NCBI GenBank assembly: GCA_040881985.1
Contig: JBBECE010000037.1
Coordinates: 4,019-68,018 of the forward strand
Reading direction: 5' to 3'
DNA: 64,000 bases
From: JBBECE01 sp040881985
Lineage (GTDB): Bacteria > Pseudomonadota > Alphaproteobacteria > Rhizobiales > Devosiaceae
Shown here: piece by piece, positions 34,890 through 43,765 of the stretch
How positions within the stretch are numbered: position 1 is the first letter of the stretch
Layout: every line of letters starts with the position of its first letter
Program-made: the position numbers and the translations under genes
The notes under the pieces: generated by a model
Told to the model about the DNA's origin: nothing
Databases searched by the model: none
What the model saw: only the letters and a program-made list of their open reading frames with translations

Positions 34890-35750
34890 TCAGACTTCCT
34901 TCCGCCACGAATGTTCGGGCGTGTAGCCGAGCACCTTCTTCGCCTTTCCGATCGACAAAAGCGTCTCGTTGCCATTGACTTGCCGCTGCATCTTCACCTT
35001 CGGAAACACCTCGGCCATCAGCTCCGCGCTGGGTTTCTTCATCACCGTGTCGGCGTTGGCGATGACGAAGACCTCCAGCCCCTTGAGCTTCGATTCCAGC
35101 GCCAATCGGATCGCCTGCGCGCCGTCCCTCGCGTCGATATAGCCCCAGAGATTCCACTTGCGGATCAGGGGGTTGGCGTCAAATCCCGGGAAGGCCTTGT
35201 AGTCCTCGGGGTACATGACGTTGGAGAATCTCAAGCCGATCATCTTGAGCTCGGAGTCCCACCGGCAGTACTGCGCCGCGATCGTTTCGTCCACCACCTT
35301 GCCGAGCGAATAGGCGCTCTCCGGCCGGGGCGGATAGGCCTCGTCGACCGGCGCATACGGGGGAGGCATATCAAAGGGTAAGCCCAGCACGGTCTCGGAG
35401 GACGCGAAGACGATATTCCTGATTCCCGCCTGCCGCGCCGCCTGGAAAACATTGTAGCTCGCCGCGGTATTGTTGGTGAAGGTTGCCGAATTGGCCGTCA
35501 GCCCCGGCGCCGGGATCGCGGCGAGGTGGACGATGCCGTCGAAGGGCCCGGAAAGCCGGTCGTTGATGCCCCCGACCATTGCTTCGAGCACCTGCCCGTA
35601 ATCGGTCAGATCGATCTTGGAATAGGCGCTGATCGGCTCGCGCGGCGGGTTGAGATCGATGTTGAGGACCTCGTAGCCATGCCCCACCAGATCCTTGACG
35701 CAAGCCCGACCCAACTTCCCGCTTCCTCCGGTGACGACGACGCGCGGCAT
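34890..35750 (-). CDS. NAD-dependent epimerase/dehydratase family protein (extended SDR)
   Basis: 286 residues with the Rossmann motif VTGGSGKLGRACV, LAAIPAP, and the catalytic pair Tyr-x3-Lys in SAYSLGKVVDETIA. The C-terminal half is substrate-specific (LRFSNVMYPEDYKAFPGFDA). Sugar-nucleotide epimerase or uronate dehydrogenase-like functions are both plausible; no neighbouring pathway genes help. ATG start at 35750. Confidence 0.9.
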   Translation of the reverse strand: MPRVVVTGGSGKLGRACVKDLVGHGYEVLNIDLNPPREPISAYSKIDLTDYGQVLEAMVGGINDRLSGPFDGIVHLAAIPAPGLTANSATFTNNTAASYNVFQAARQAGIRNIVFASSETVLGLPFDMPPPYAPVDEAYPPRPESAYSLGKVVDETIAAQYCRWDSELKMIGLRFSNVMYPEDYKAFPGFDANPLIRKWNLWGYIDARDGAQAIRLALESKLKGLEVFVIANADTVMKKPSAELMAEVFPKVKMQRQVNGNETLLSIGKAKKVLGYTPEHSWRKEV

Positions 35751-35905
35751 GGCGAATTCTCCCTTCTTTTCCGTGAGTTCGGCAAGGCCAGAGCTTAGGC
35801 CGGGGTGTGGGGCTCATGCAAATGAATGCTGGCTGAACCCCTCTTTCACCGCGGGTTCAAGGCCGCCTGGCCATTCTCTTCCCGTCGATGACGAGAGGAA
35901 TTCCC

Positions 35906-36046
35906 ATGCGCGTGCATTTGAGGCAAACCATCCTGGCGCTGCTCGCCGGCCTGCTTATCGTCGCGGCCGCCGCGCTCGTCGTGCAACCCTCGCTTGCCGC
36001 CGCGCTGACCACCGCTACGCCCGTCGCTTTCGCCATCGCCCTCTGA
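35906..36046 (+). CDS. Small hydrophobic peptide (46 aa)
   Basis: ATG 35906 preceded by GAGAGGAA at a good distance; encodes MRVHLRQTILALLAGLLIVA and then an Ala/Thr-rich tail, which looks like a signal peptide or single transmembrane helix. It occupies the 360-bp gap between the divergent SDR gene and the asparaginase gene. No homology is known to me; an ATG at 35888 would add six residues. Confidence 0.45.
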   Translation: MRVHLRQTILALLAGLLIVAAAALVVQPSLAAALTTATPVAFAIAL

Positions 36047-36110
36047 ACGAGGTTTCCCGGCCCGGCGCCGGGTGCTATCCAGCCCCGGCACTTTCTTGTC
36101 GGGGCAGGGA

Positions 36111-37127
36111 ATGACGGCCAATCCAATTCTGGCAGAGGTCATGCGCGGCGGGCGGGCTGAAAGCGTTCATCGCGGCGCCCTCTGCGTCGCCGGATCGGAC
36201 GGTAAAGTCCTCGCCGAAACCGGCAACATCGACCGGTCGGTCTTCCCGCGCTCGGCCGTCAAATCGATCCAGGCCCTCGCCATGTTCCGTTCCGGCGCGG
36301 TCGATAAATTCGACCTCGACGACGAGATGCTGGCGCTCGCCTGCGCTTCCCATCGCGGCGAGCCGGCCCATATCGCGGGCGTCAAGCGCTTCCTCGCGGC
36401 CATAGGTCTTGGGACCGGCGACCTCGAGTGCGGGGCGCATCCGCCGACCGATCCGGCAACCCGCGACGCTCTGCGTGCGGTTGGCGAGGCGCCGAGCCCC
36501 ATCTACAATACTTGCTCGGGCAAACATGCCGGCATGCTGGCGGTGGCGAAGGCACTGGGCGCCTCGACCAAGGGCTACGTTCAACCCGACCATCCGGTGC
36601 AGCAGCTTGTCCGCCAATGCCTCGAGAGCGTGACGGGCGCAGCGCTGTGCGAGGAGCGGTGCGGCACCGACGGTTGCTCGATCCCGACCTGGGCGATCCC
36701 GCTCAAAGCGTTGGCCACCGGTTTCGCGCGCATGGCGACGGGGGAGGGGCTCTCAGCCGCCGACGCGGCCGCGGCCGGGCGGCTCGTCGATGCGTCGACT
36801 TCTCATCCATACCTCGTCTCCGGCACCGGCAAAATCGACACCGACTTGATGGCGGCATTCGGCGGACGGCTGATGCTGAAGGGCGGGGCGGAAGGGGTAT
36901 ATTGCGGCGCGGTGCGCGATCCGGATTTGGGATTTGCGCTGAAGATCGACGATGGCAATATGCAGGCGGCCGAACTCGTCGCCGCGTCCCTGATCGAGGC
37001 GATCGCCAAGCCCGACGCGCGGGCTAAGACCGCGCTCGCCGAGCGAACACTGGTCAAGAACCGCAACTGGCGCGGGGTCGAGGTTGGCGAATTGCGGCCG
37101 ACCGATGCGGCGCGGCCGGTCCTCTAG
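36111..37127 (+). CDS. L-asparaginase, ReAV (rhizobial type II) family
   Basis: 338-residue enzyme of the Rhizobium etli ReAV-type asparaginases, which are serine-lactamase-like rather than of the E. coli fold. Catalytic-type Ser48 and Lys51 (RSAVKSIQALA) and Ser80 (ALACAS) match the published ReAV positions, as do the zinc-binding Cys135, Lys138 (NTCSGKHAGML) and Cys189 (CGTDGCSIPTW). It hydrolyses asparagine to aspartate and ammonia. Start at ATG 36111. It converges on the Tat-exported protein gene with a 4-bp overlap. Confidence 0.9.
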   Translation: MTANPILAEVMRGGRAESVHRGALCVAGSDGKVLAETGNIDRSVFPRSAVKSIQALAMFRSGAVDKFDLDDEMLALACASHRGEPAHIAGVKRFLAAIGLGTGDLECGAHPPTDPATRDALRAVGEAPSPIYNTCSGKHAGMLAVAKALGASTKGYVQPDHPVQQLVRQCLESVTGAALCEERCGTDGCSIPTWAIPLKALATGFARMATGEGLSAADAAAAGRLVDASTSHPYLVSGTGKIDTDLMAAFGGRLMLKGGAEGVYCGAVRDPDLGFALKIDDGNMQAAELVAASLIEAIAKPDARAKTALAERTLVKNRNWRGVEVGELRPTDAARPVL

Positions 37128-38464
37128 CGGACGAGGTTGCCGGCGACGTTGAGCTGCGGATAGCGGCCGGCGTTGGCCACGAGATCAGGCTCGGCGATCT
37201 CCGACCATTCCATGCCGGCGATCGCCGCGAGCCGCGCGCCCGACACCAGATTGCCGGTAATACTCGCCGCCCCCGCTCCTTCGGCGACGCTCACCCCGAT
37301 GCCGATCATTGTCTCGCGCACCACATTCGCCGAGACCGAAACGTCCCTCAGATATGGCCCCCAGCCGGCGCCGATCCCGATGCCGGGAACGCTGTCGACG
37401 AGATTGCCGGATATCGCCGCGTCGGCCTCGGCGAAAATGCCGAACGGCACGGTGTCGGGATTGGTCGCACTCAAGCGCGTGACGTTGCGGACGATATTTC
37501 CCGAGCAGGTGGCAAGATGTCCGCCGGCGTCGAAGTTGGTCATCGAAATGCCGCCCGCCGCGACGTCGACGATGTTGTCGGCGATCACCGAGCCCGAAAA
37601 CCCGAACTCGGAAAAAATCGCGACCTCGGAAATCGACCGGCAGACATTGCCGCGAATCTGGCTGTCGTCGGCGCCGTTGACCCTGACCGCCGAGAAGGCG
37701 CAGTCGGAAATCTGGTTGTCGGCGACGATCACCCCGCCGGCGCGGAAGACGTTGACGCCGTTGCCGTTCTGGCCGTTGCCGCCGGCAAGGCTGGCGATCC
37801 TGGCAATCCGGTTGCCGGTGACGATCGTGCCGTCGGGACCGGCTGCCGAGCCCCAGACCAGCACCCCTGCGTTGGCGCAGTCGGCAATACTATTGCCTTC
37901 GATCAGCAGCCCCTTTGCGTCGAGCGAAAAAAGTCCCGCATCGGCGTGGCGGAAGGCACAGCCGCGGACGGTGCCGAAAGAATTCTCCAAATGCAGAGCG
38001 TGACCCCGGCAGTTTTCGAGCGTCAGCGCCTCGAGCGCCAACTCGCCGCAATTGGCGAGCGCCAGGAGGCCGGTGTCGTTGCCGTTCGGGCCAAGCCCGC
38101 CGCCATCGAGGGTAAAGCCTTCGAGGGTGAGTGCGGCAAGCCCGCTGCCGGTGAGCGCCGGCGCGTCGCCAATGGCGAGAAGCCGCGTCGCGCCCGGCAC
38201 CCCGCCAATCATCGAAGCCGAGGCGAGACGCAAGGCGCCGATTCGGTAGGTGCCACCCGGCAGAAACAGCCCGCGCCCCTCGGCGGCGGCCGTGTCGATC
38301 GCCGCCTGAATCGCTGCGCTCTGATCCTCGCTCGAGGCCGGATCGATACCGAGATCGGTTGCGAGCAGCGCCCCGCCCATCCCGGCCGCCTGCGCGCGCA
38401 CGGCGAACGGGGCAAGCGCGGCAGCGCCGATTCCGGTGATCACCAAGCGGCGGCTGAGCTGCAT
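37124..38464 (-). CDS. TIGR03808 family Tat-translocated repeat protein
   Basis: 446-residue exported protein with a twin-arginine leader (LSRRLVITGIGAAALAPFAV) and a right-handed beta-helix of pectate-lyase-like repeats (GTYRIGALRL, NSIADCANAGVLVWGSA, ENCRGHALHL, GNLVSGARLAAIAG). TIGR03808 proteins are uncharacterised and restricted mainly to Hyphomicrobiales. Folded export by Tat suggests it matures in the cytoplasm. Polysaccharide binding is an inference from the fold. Confidence 0.9.
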   Translation of the reverse strand: MQLSRRLVITGIGAAALAPFAVRAQAAGMGGALLATDLGIDPASSEDQSAAIQAAIDTAAAEGRGLFLPGGTYRIGALRLASASMIGGVPGATRLLAIGDAPALTGSGLAALTLEGFTLDGGGLGPNGNDTGLLALANCGELALEALTLENCRGHALHLENSFGTVRGCAFRHADAGLFSLDAKGLLIEGNSIADCANAGVLVWGSAAGPDGTIVTGNRIARIASLAGGNGQNGNGVNVFRAGGVIVADNQISDCAFSAVRVNGADDSQIRGNVCRSISEVAIFSEFGFSGSVIADNIVDVAAGGISMTNFDAGGHLATCSGNIVRNVTRLSATNPDTVPFGIFAEADAAISGNLVDSVPGIGIGAGWGPYLRDVSVSANVVRETMIGIGVSVAEGAGAASITGNLVSGARLAAIAGMEWSEIAEPDLVANAGRYPQLNVAGNLVR

Positions 38465-38556
38465 GAATGGCTCCGATTCTGAGGCCCATTATGCCAGCGC
38501 CGGGGTCCCTTCCGCGAGCGAGGAGCTGCGGAATCGCCGGGCGCGGTTAATGGCAC

Positions 38557-38883
38557 TCATTTCTTCCTAAGACGCACCGCTGTGCCCGACACGGTGACCA
38601 TCAGCATCGCCCCGCCGCTGCCGATCGTCTCGTAGTCGAGCGCGGCCCCGATCACCGCGTCGGCGCCCAACACGCGCGCTCGGTCGGTCATCTCCTCGAC
38701 CGCCGAGCTGCGGGCGGTCTCGAGCACTTCTTCATAGGCCGCCGACCGGCCGCCGACAAAGTCGGTCACCGTCCCCATGATGTCGCGCAGGAAATTGGCG
38801 CCGAGCACCGACTCGCCGGTGACCAGGCCGAGATATTCGGTGATCTCGAAACCCTCGAGATTGCCAGTCGTTGTCGTCAGCAT
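38557..38883 (-). CDS. YbjQ family heavy-metal-binding domain protein
   Basis: 108-residue protein of the YbjQ/UPF0145 family: MLTTTTGNLEGFEITEYLGL, VTGESVLGANFLRDIMG, RARVLGADAVIGAALDYETI and MLMVTVSGTAV. Function is not established. Start at ATG 38883; the upstream 32 codons in frame lack a ribosome-binding site. Confidence 0.92.
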   Translation of the reverse strand: MLTTTTGNLEGFEITEYLGLVTGESVLGANFLRDIMGTVTDFVGGRSAAYEEVLETARSSAVEEMTDRARVLGADAVIGAALDYETIGSGGAMLMVTVSGTAVRLRKK

Positions 38884-39093
38884 ATTGGGGTGTCTCCTGC
38901 GCGTTCCGCCTAGATAGGAAGCCATTTGCCGGCATCCAAGCCGGTTGGCTGACTTGTTGCCATCGGAGCGGGCTGGCATAACTCGCTGTTCAACACGCGG
39001 AAGCCCCTTGATGCTAGTCGACGACGCGATCTATCTCGGTGCCGGCGCGCAGGAAATAGCCGGGCTCGCCGCCAGGGTAGTTTTGCGCCCACA

Positions 39094-39663
39094 ATGAACC
39101 GCAGGAAAACAATCACCCTCGCCTGCCTCGCGCCCGAAGGCCGCGCCGGCAAGAATGCCGAGGTCGATTTCGCCCACGCCAACGGCCGCTACCTTGCCGA
39201 GCGCGGCGCCTCGCTCCTCGGCGATGGGACGCTGGGCGAGGTCGCCGAGGCCTTTGCGACCGGCGCTTATCACGGCGGCGGCAGCTTTCGCGTCGCCGTG
39301 GCCTACGGCAACCCGGCCCCCAAATACCCGGCCCCTGTCGAACTGATCGCGCTGCACGAGGGGCAGAGCCCCGCCGCCTGGATCGGTCCCGAGGCCGACG
39401 TCATCTGGGCCTTGCCGCCGCGCGTCGCCGATCTCGATCGTTATTTCGAGACCTGGCACGGGGCCGAGGGCAAGCCGGTTGTCTGCGTCGCTCCGGGCGA
39501 GGAATTCCGTCTGCTCAGGGGCATCATCGACGAAGTGGTGAGGGCCCGCCGGGAAGCGGCCGTACAGCGGCTGATCTTTGCGTCGTCCCCCGAAGAAGGC
39601 TGGGAACTTCTCGACGACCTGATCCGAAATCCGATGGACCGGGGCCCTAAGGCCTCGGCGTGA
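39094..39663 (+). CDS. Hypothetical protein, possible SLOG/LOG-like Rossmann domain
   Basis: 189 residues. The pattern NGRYLAERGASLLGDGTLGE, AFATGAYHGGG and VICVAPG-type strands recalls the LOG/TIGR00725 Rossmann-like family (lysine decarboxylase-like proteins), but the PGGxGTxxE signature of LOG phosphoribohydrolases is not seen. It converges on the receiver gene, with a 17-bp overlap of 3' ends. Function unknown. Confidence 0.65.
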   Translation: MNRRKTITLACLAPEGRAGKNAEVDFAHANGRYLAERGASLLGDGTLGEVAEAFATGAYHGGGSFRVAVAYGNPAPKYPAPVELIALHEGQSPAAWIGPEADVIWALPPRVADLDRYFETWHGAEGKPVVCVAPGEEFRLLRGIIDEVVRARREAAVQRLIFASSPEEGWELLDDLIRNPMDRGPKASA

Positions 39664-40186
39664 CTGGCGGCCGGGGAGTTCGCCGGCTGAGCAAATCGAC
39701 GATTTCGGCGGAAGGACGCACGCCTTCGGTCGGCGCGGACGCTACCCTCGGCCGCGGCCTCAGCACGGCGACAAAGCCCGAAGGCTCGGCGGCGGGCGCG
39801 AGCTTGATGCCGAGCCGCGCCAGTACCCGTTCCTTGATATGGGTGGGCGACATCGGCTTGATGACGACTTCGTCGATGCCCGCTTCGGCAACCACCGATT
39901 GCACGGCGCGGTCGATATGGCGGGTCAGCGCAATGACCCTGACCTGCCGGGCCTGGCTGGGCGTTCCCCGGCGCAAGTCTCGCACCAGCGCGGTCAGCGA
40001 GACGCCGGGCAGGGTGAAATCGCATACCAGCGCGTCGATCGGCGCGATCCGGGCATAGGCGAGAAGCGCCCCGGCGGTGCCGAACTGGCGGACCCGCAAA
40101 TCCGGGCATTCACGCAACAGCATCGTCAGGATCGACGACAGCGCGGCGTTCGCCGTCAAAACTGCTGCGACTTTCGGAGCCCCCAC
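39647..40186 (-). CDS. Orphan response-regulator receiver protein
   Basis: 179 residues from GTG 40186, which follows a GGGGGGAAG ribosome-binding site; ATG 40201 adds five residues but has no such site. CheY-like receiver with phospho-acceptor Asp56 (ALVCDFTLPG), Thr in VIALTRH and Lys in VVIKPMSP; a ~45-residue Pro/Arg-rich tail follows without an output domain. No histidine kinase is adjacent. A full CtrA box lies just upstream, so it may be a cell-cycle or polarity-linked phosphorelay partner. Confidence 0.83.
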   Translation of the reverse strand: MGAPKVAAVLTANAALSSILTMLLRECPDLRVRQFGTAGALLAYARIAPIDALVCDFTLPGVSLTALVRDLRRGTPSQARQVRVIALTRHIDRAVQSVVAEAGIDEVVIKPMSPTHIKERVLARLGIKLAPAAEPSGFVAVLRPRPRVASAPTEGVRPSAEIVDLLSRRTPRPPVTPRP

Positions 40187-40204
40187 CCGGCTTCCCCCCA
40201 TTGG

Positions 40205-40220
40205 TTAACCAAAAGTTAAC
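40205..40220 (-). promoter_or_regulatory. CtrA binding site (TTAA-N7-TTAAC)
   Basis: TTAA-CCAAAAG-TTAAC matches the full CtrA consensus on the plus strand; it lies 18-34 bp before the GTG start of the orphan receiver gene. In alphaproteobacteria such a site near the -35 region generally marks CtrA-activated promoters. Confidence 0.6.
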
Positions 40221-40272
40221 ACGGAGGAAGCGCCGCGTCCAAACATGCTCGCAAGAGGCCCGGAATCCAAGA

Positions 40273-40298
40273 GCCCCGCTCGCTGTCGCCGGCGGGGC
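40273..40298 (-). terminator. Weak hairpin downstream of sodB
   Basis: GCCCCGC and GCGGGGC form a 7-bp stem around a 12-nt loop 24 bp after the sodB stop; on the minus strand it is followed by TCTT. It could end the sodB transcript before the receiver promoter. Confidence 0.35.
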
Positions 40299-40321
40299 AC
40301 GAAATCGGTGGATTGGCGGGA

Positions 40322-40918
40322 TTACTTCGCGGCGCCAAAAAGCTCGGCGACGTAGTCCCAATTGACCAGCTTGTCGAAGAAGGCCTCGAGATACTTCGGC
40401 CGGGCGTTGCGGTAGTCGATGTAATAGGAATGTTCCCACACATCGACGCCGAGCAGCGGGGTCGCGCCGTGGACGAGCGGGTTCTCGCCGTTCGGCGTCT
40501 TCATCACCGTGAGCTTGCCATCCTTGAGCGCGAGCCAGGCCCAGCCCGAGCCGAACTGGGTCGTCCCGGCGTTGATGAAATCGGCGCGGAATTTCTCGAG
40601 CCCGCCGAGGTCGGCGTCGATCTTCTTGGCGAGCCCGCCGGGGATCGCCCCGCCACCCTTCGGCTTCATCCATTTCCAGAAGTGAATGTGGTTGTAGTGC
40701 TGGCCGGCATTGTTGAAGAGGCCGGCATTCTTACCGAAGCTCTTGCGCACCACGTCTTCCAACGTCGCTCCCTCGAGCCCCGAGCCTTCAAGCAGCTTGT
40801 TGCCGTTGGTGACATAGGCCTGGTGGTGCTTGCCGTGGTGGTACTCAAGCGTCTCGGCGCTCATCACCGGCGCGAGCGCGTCCTTGGGGTAGGGCAGATC
40901 GGGGAGTTCGAATGCCAT
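40322..40918 (-). CDS. sodB: Superoxide dismutase (Fe/Mn)
   Basis: 198-residue enzyme that converts superoxide to hydrogen peroxide and oxygen. Metal ligands His in MSAETLEYHHGKHH, His in NAGQHYNHIHFW, Asp and His in VDVWEHSYYIDYRNARP. The sequence around FGSGWAWLALKDGKL is typical of the Fe-type cytosolic enzymes of alphaproteobacteria, but metal preference cannot be fixed by motif. Ribosome-binding site AGGAGG is 8 bp upstream of the ATG. Confidence 0.95.
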   Translation of the reverse strand: MAFELPDLPYPKDALAPVMSAETLEYHHGKHHQAYVTNGNKLLEGSGLEGATLEDVVRKSFGKNAGLFNNAGQHYNHIHFWKWMKPKGGGAIPGGLAKKIDADLGGLEKFRADFINAGTTQFGSGWAWLALKDGKLTVMKTPNGENPLVHGATPLLGVDVWEHSYYIDYRNARPKYLEAFFDKLVNWDYVAELFGAAK

Positions 40919-41017
40919 GCTGGCCTCCTGTCGTCTCGATTATTCTTGAGCGGACTTGCCGCCGCTGGCCTTGGCGCGGTTATAGGCCGTTGGCCGACCG
41001 GCAACAATGGCGCTGCC

Positions 41018-43150
41018 CTATTTGGGCGTGCCGGTCACGGTCGCCGCGAACGCATAGGCGATGGCGACTTCCTTGATCCGGTCGAACCGGCCCGAAGCGC
41101 CGGCGTGTCCGGTCCCCATATTGGTCTTGAGATAGATCGGGATGTCGCCGGACTTGCTGGCCCGCAGTTTCGCGACCCACTTCGCCGGCTCCCAATAGGT
41201 CACTCGCGGATCGGTCAGCCCGGCCATGACCAGGATCGGCGGATAGGCTTTGGCTTCGACGTTGTCGTAAGGGGAGTAGGCGGCAATGGCGCGATAGTCC
41301 GCTTCAGACTTGATCGGATTGCCCCATTCGGGCCATTCCGGCGGGGTGAGCGGCAAAGTGTCGTCGAGCATGGTGTTGAGTACATCGACGAAGGGCACAT
41401 GCGCGACCACCCCGGCGAAGAGGTCGGGGCGCATGTTGATGATCGCGCCCATCAATAGCCCGCCAGCCGAGCCGCCCTCGGCGACGATCCGGCCCCTCGA
41501 GGTCAGTCCCGCCTCGATCAGCATCTCAGCGGCGGCGATGAAGTCCTTGAACGTATTGGCCTTGTGCTCGCGCCGGCCGAGCCGGTACCAGCGATAGCCC
41601 TTGTCCTTGCCGCCGCGCACATGGGCGACGGCATAGACGAAGCCGCGGTCGACCAGCGACAGGTGCGCCGCCGAAAAGCCCGACGGGGTTGAAAGTCCGT
41701 AGGCTCCGTAGCCGTAAAGCAGGCAGGGCGATTGGGGACCGGGCGGGGTGTCGGCGCGATGCAGAATCGTCACCGGAACCTGCTCGCCGTCGGGAGCCGT
41801 GGCGAAGAGGCGTCTGGTGGCATAATCGTCCGGATTGTGCCCCGACGGGATTTCCTGCTGCTTGCGGAGCACTCGCGTGCCGGTCGTCACATTATAGTCG
41901 TAGATACGGGTGGGGGTAGTCGGGGAGGAATAGGTGAAGCGGATCGTTTCGGTGTCGAACTCATAGCCCGCACCGGTTCCGAGCGCGTAAGCCTCCTCGT
42001 CGAAGGCGAGCGTCCGCTCCTCGCCGCTCCGGAGATCGCGCACCGCGATTCGCGGCAGTCCCTCCGACCGCTCCAGCCGGATGAGATGGTTGGCGATCGC
42101 GAAGCTCGAGAGAATGAGCACGCCTTCGCGGTGGACGATGAGATCGGTCCAGCCTTCCTCGCCGGGTGAGACGGCGGGAGCGGTGACTATCTTGAAGTCC
42201 TCCGCTCCGCCATCGTTGGTGCGGATGAACAGCGCGCCACCCCGCTCGTCCAGGTGATATTCGCGTCCCGTCTTGCGTGGCGCCACGAGGCGCGGCGGCG
42301 AGTCGGGAAAGTCCGCGTCAATCAGCCAGGCTTCGCTGGTCTGATGGTCGTGAATGTCGATGACGAGAAACTTCCGCGACAGCAACTTGTCGACGCCGAC
42401 GAAGAAGCCGGGATCGGTTTCCTCGTAGACGGTGCGGTCTTGCCCGGTCGGCGCGCCAAGCTGGTGCACGCACACCTTGTACGGACGGTGGTTGTCATCG
42501 AGCACCGTGTAGAAGAACGACGTGTCGTCGTTCGCCCAAACACCCGCCCCGGCTGCATTCTCGATCAGGTCCGGCAGGTCCCGACCGGTGTCGAGATCGC
42601 GAAAGCGGATGGTGAAATGCTCCGACCCGTTTCGGTCGGCAGCCCAGGCGAGACAACGGTGCGAAGGCCCGTGCGCCGCTCCGCCAAAACCGAAATACGC
42701 GTCTGCCGCCTCGGCATTGCAATCGAGCAGTACGGTCTCGTCGCCGCCGCCGCGCCGGGTCCTGACCAGCACCGGATATTGTTTGCCCGTCTCCATCCGC
42801 GAATTGTAGGCAAACGGCCCATCGGGGCTCGGCACGCCGGTGTCGTCTTCCTTGAGCCGGCCGCGGATCTCCTTGTAAATCGCCTCCTGCAGCGCCTTGG
42901 TCGGCGTGTTGAACGCAGCCTCGAAATAGTCGTTCTCAGCCTCGAGATAGGCGCGGATGTCGGGGGCGAGCGTCGTCGGTTCGCGCATCACCTGCTGCCA
43001 GTTTTCGGCCCGGAGCCAATGGTAGGGGTCCTCACGGGTGACCCCATGCCGCTCGCTGCGATAGGGCTTCGCCGCGGCGATCGGCGGGACCGGGCGGCTG
43101 AGCTTCGGTCCGGGGCTATGGGGGGCGAAGCGCCTAGGCTTTTGGTTCAA
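41018..43150 (-). CDS. ptrB: Oligopeptidase B (S9A family serine peptidase)
   Basis: 710-residue prolyl-oligopeptidase-like enzyme with an N-terminal beta-propeller gate and a C-terminal alpha/beta hydrolase. Catalytic Ser is in EGGSAGGLLMGA; the Asp and His of the triad are in the region LTDPRVTYWEPAKWVAKLR to GTGHAGASGRF. Cleaves after Lys/Arg in short peptides. TTG start at 43150, overlapping msrB by 17 bp on the same strand. Confidence 0.94.
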   Translation of the reverse strand: MNQKPRRFAPHSPGPKLSRPVPPIAAAKPYRSERHGVTREDPYHWLRAENWQQVMREPTTLAPDIRAYLEAENDYFEAAFNTPTKALQEAIYKEIRGRLKEDDTGVPSPDGPFAYNSRMETGKQYPVLVRTRRGGGDETVLLDCNAEAADAYFGFGGAAHGPSHRCLAWAADRNGSEHFTIRFRDLDTGRDLPDLIENAAGAGVWANDDTSFFYTVLDDNHRPYKVCVHQLGAPTGQDRTVYEETDPGFFVGVDKLLSRKFLVIDIHDHQTSEAWLIDADFPDSPPRLVAPRKTGREYHLDERGGALFIRTNDGGAEDFKIVTAPAVSPGEEGWTDLIVHREGVLILSSFAIANHLIRLERSEGLPRIAVRDLRSGEERTLAFDEEAYALGTGAGYEFDTETIRFTYSSPTTPTRIYDYNVTTGTRVLRKQQEIPSGHNPDDYATRRLFATAPDGEQVPVTILHRADTPPGPQSPCLLYGYGAYGLSTPSGFSAAHLSLVDRGFVYAVAHVRGGKDKGYRWYRLGRREHKANTFKDFIAAAEMLIEAGLTSRGRIVAEGGSAGGLLMGAIINMRPDLFAGVVAHVPFVDVLNTMLDDTLPLTPPEWPEWGNPIKSEADYRAIAAYSPYDNVEAKAYPPILVMAGLTDPRVTYWEPAKWVAKLRASKSGDIPIYLKTNMGTGHAGASGRFDRIKEVAIAYAFAATVTGTPK

Positions 43151-43538
43151 AGTCGAGCGCCGTGCCGTTCATGCAATAGCGTTGCCCGGTTGGGTTCGGT
43201 CCGTCGGGAAAAACGTGACCGAGGTGGCCGCCGCAGGTCGCGCACCTGATCTCGATCCGGCGCATGAACATTGAGCCGTCCTCGTGCTCGATGACCGCGT
43301 CGGCCGAAATCGGCCGGAAAAAGCTCGGCCAGCCGCTGCCGGAATCATATTTGGAGTCGCTCGAGAACAGCGGCGTCCCGCAGGCCATGCAAGCATAGAC
43401 GCCATCGCGCTTTTCGGTGTTGAGCGGATTGGAGAAGGCCCGCTCCGTGCCGTGCTCGCGCAGCACGCGGAACTGGTCCGGGGTCAGCTTCGCCCGCCAT
43501 TCGTCTTCGGATTTGTCGACTTTCGGATGACTGGTCAT
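43134..43538 (-). CDS. msrB: Peptide-methionine (R)-S-oxide reductase
   Basis: 134-residue repair enzyme for methionine R-sulfoxide in proteins. Two CxxC zinc motifs (CMACG, CATCG), the conserved SGSGWPSFFRP and the catalytic Cys in QRYCMNGTALDF. Start at ATG 43538 (MTSHPKVDK); the longer frame from 43601 has no good start. It is the first gene of a pair with ptrB, whose start lies inside its 3' end. Confidence 0.95.
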   Translation of the reverse strand: MTSHPKVDKSEDEWRAKLTPDQFRVLREHGTERAFSNPLNTEKRDGVYACMACGTPLFSSDSKYDSGSGWPSFFRPISADAVIEHEDGSMFMRRIEIRCATCGGHLGHVFPDGPNPTGQRYCMNGTALDFEPKA

Positions 43539-43765
43539 CGTGCCCTCGCAATTTTGCCGGAATGTAGGGTTGGAAAAGCGGCTTTGGAAGGGGAGTCTCA
43601 AGGCTCAACCAGTTGTGAACCTCAGTCCATGCCGGTGGTCGGTTGCCTTGTACCCCCTCCCAAACACGCTAAGTTGGACCCCGCCGATTCGCCACGCCAC
43701 GCGGGGCTGGGAGCTCGCCGGGGCAGCGTCGATCCGCATGTCGAACCTGACGGGCAGGGGGTGAA

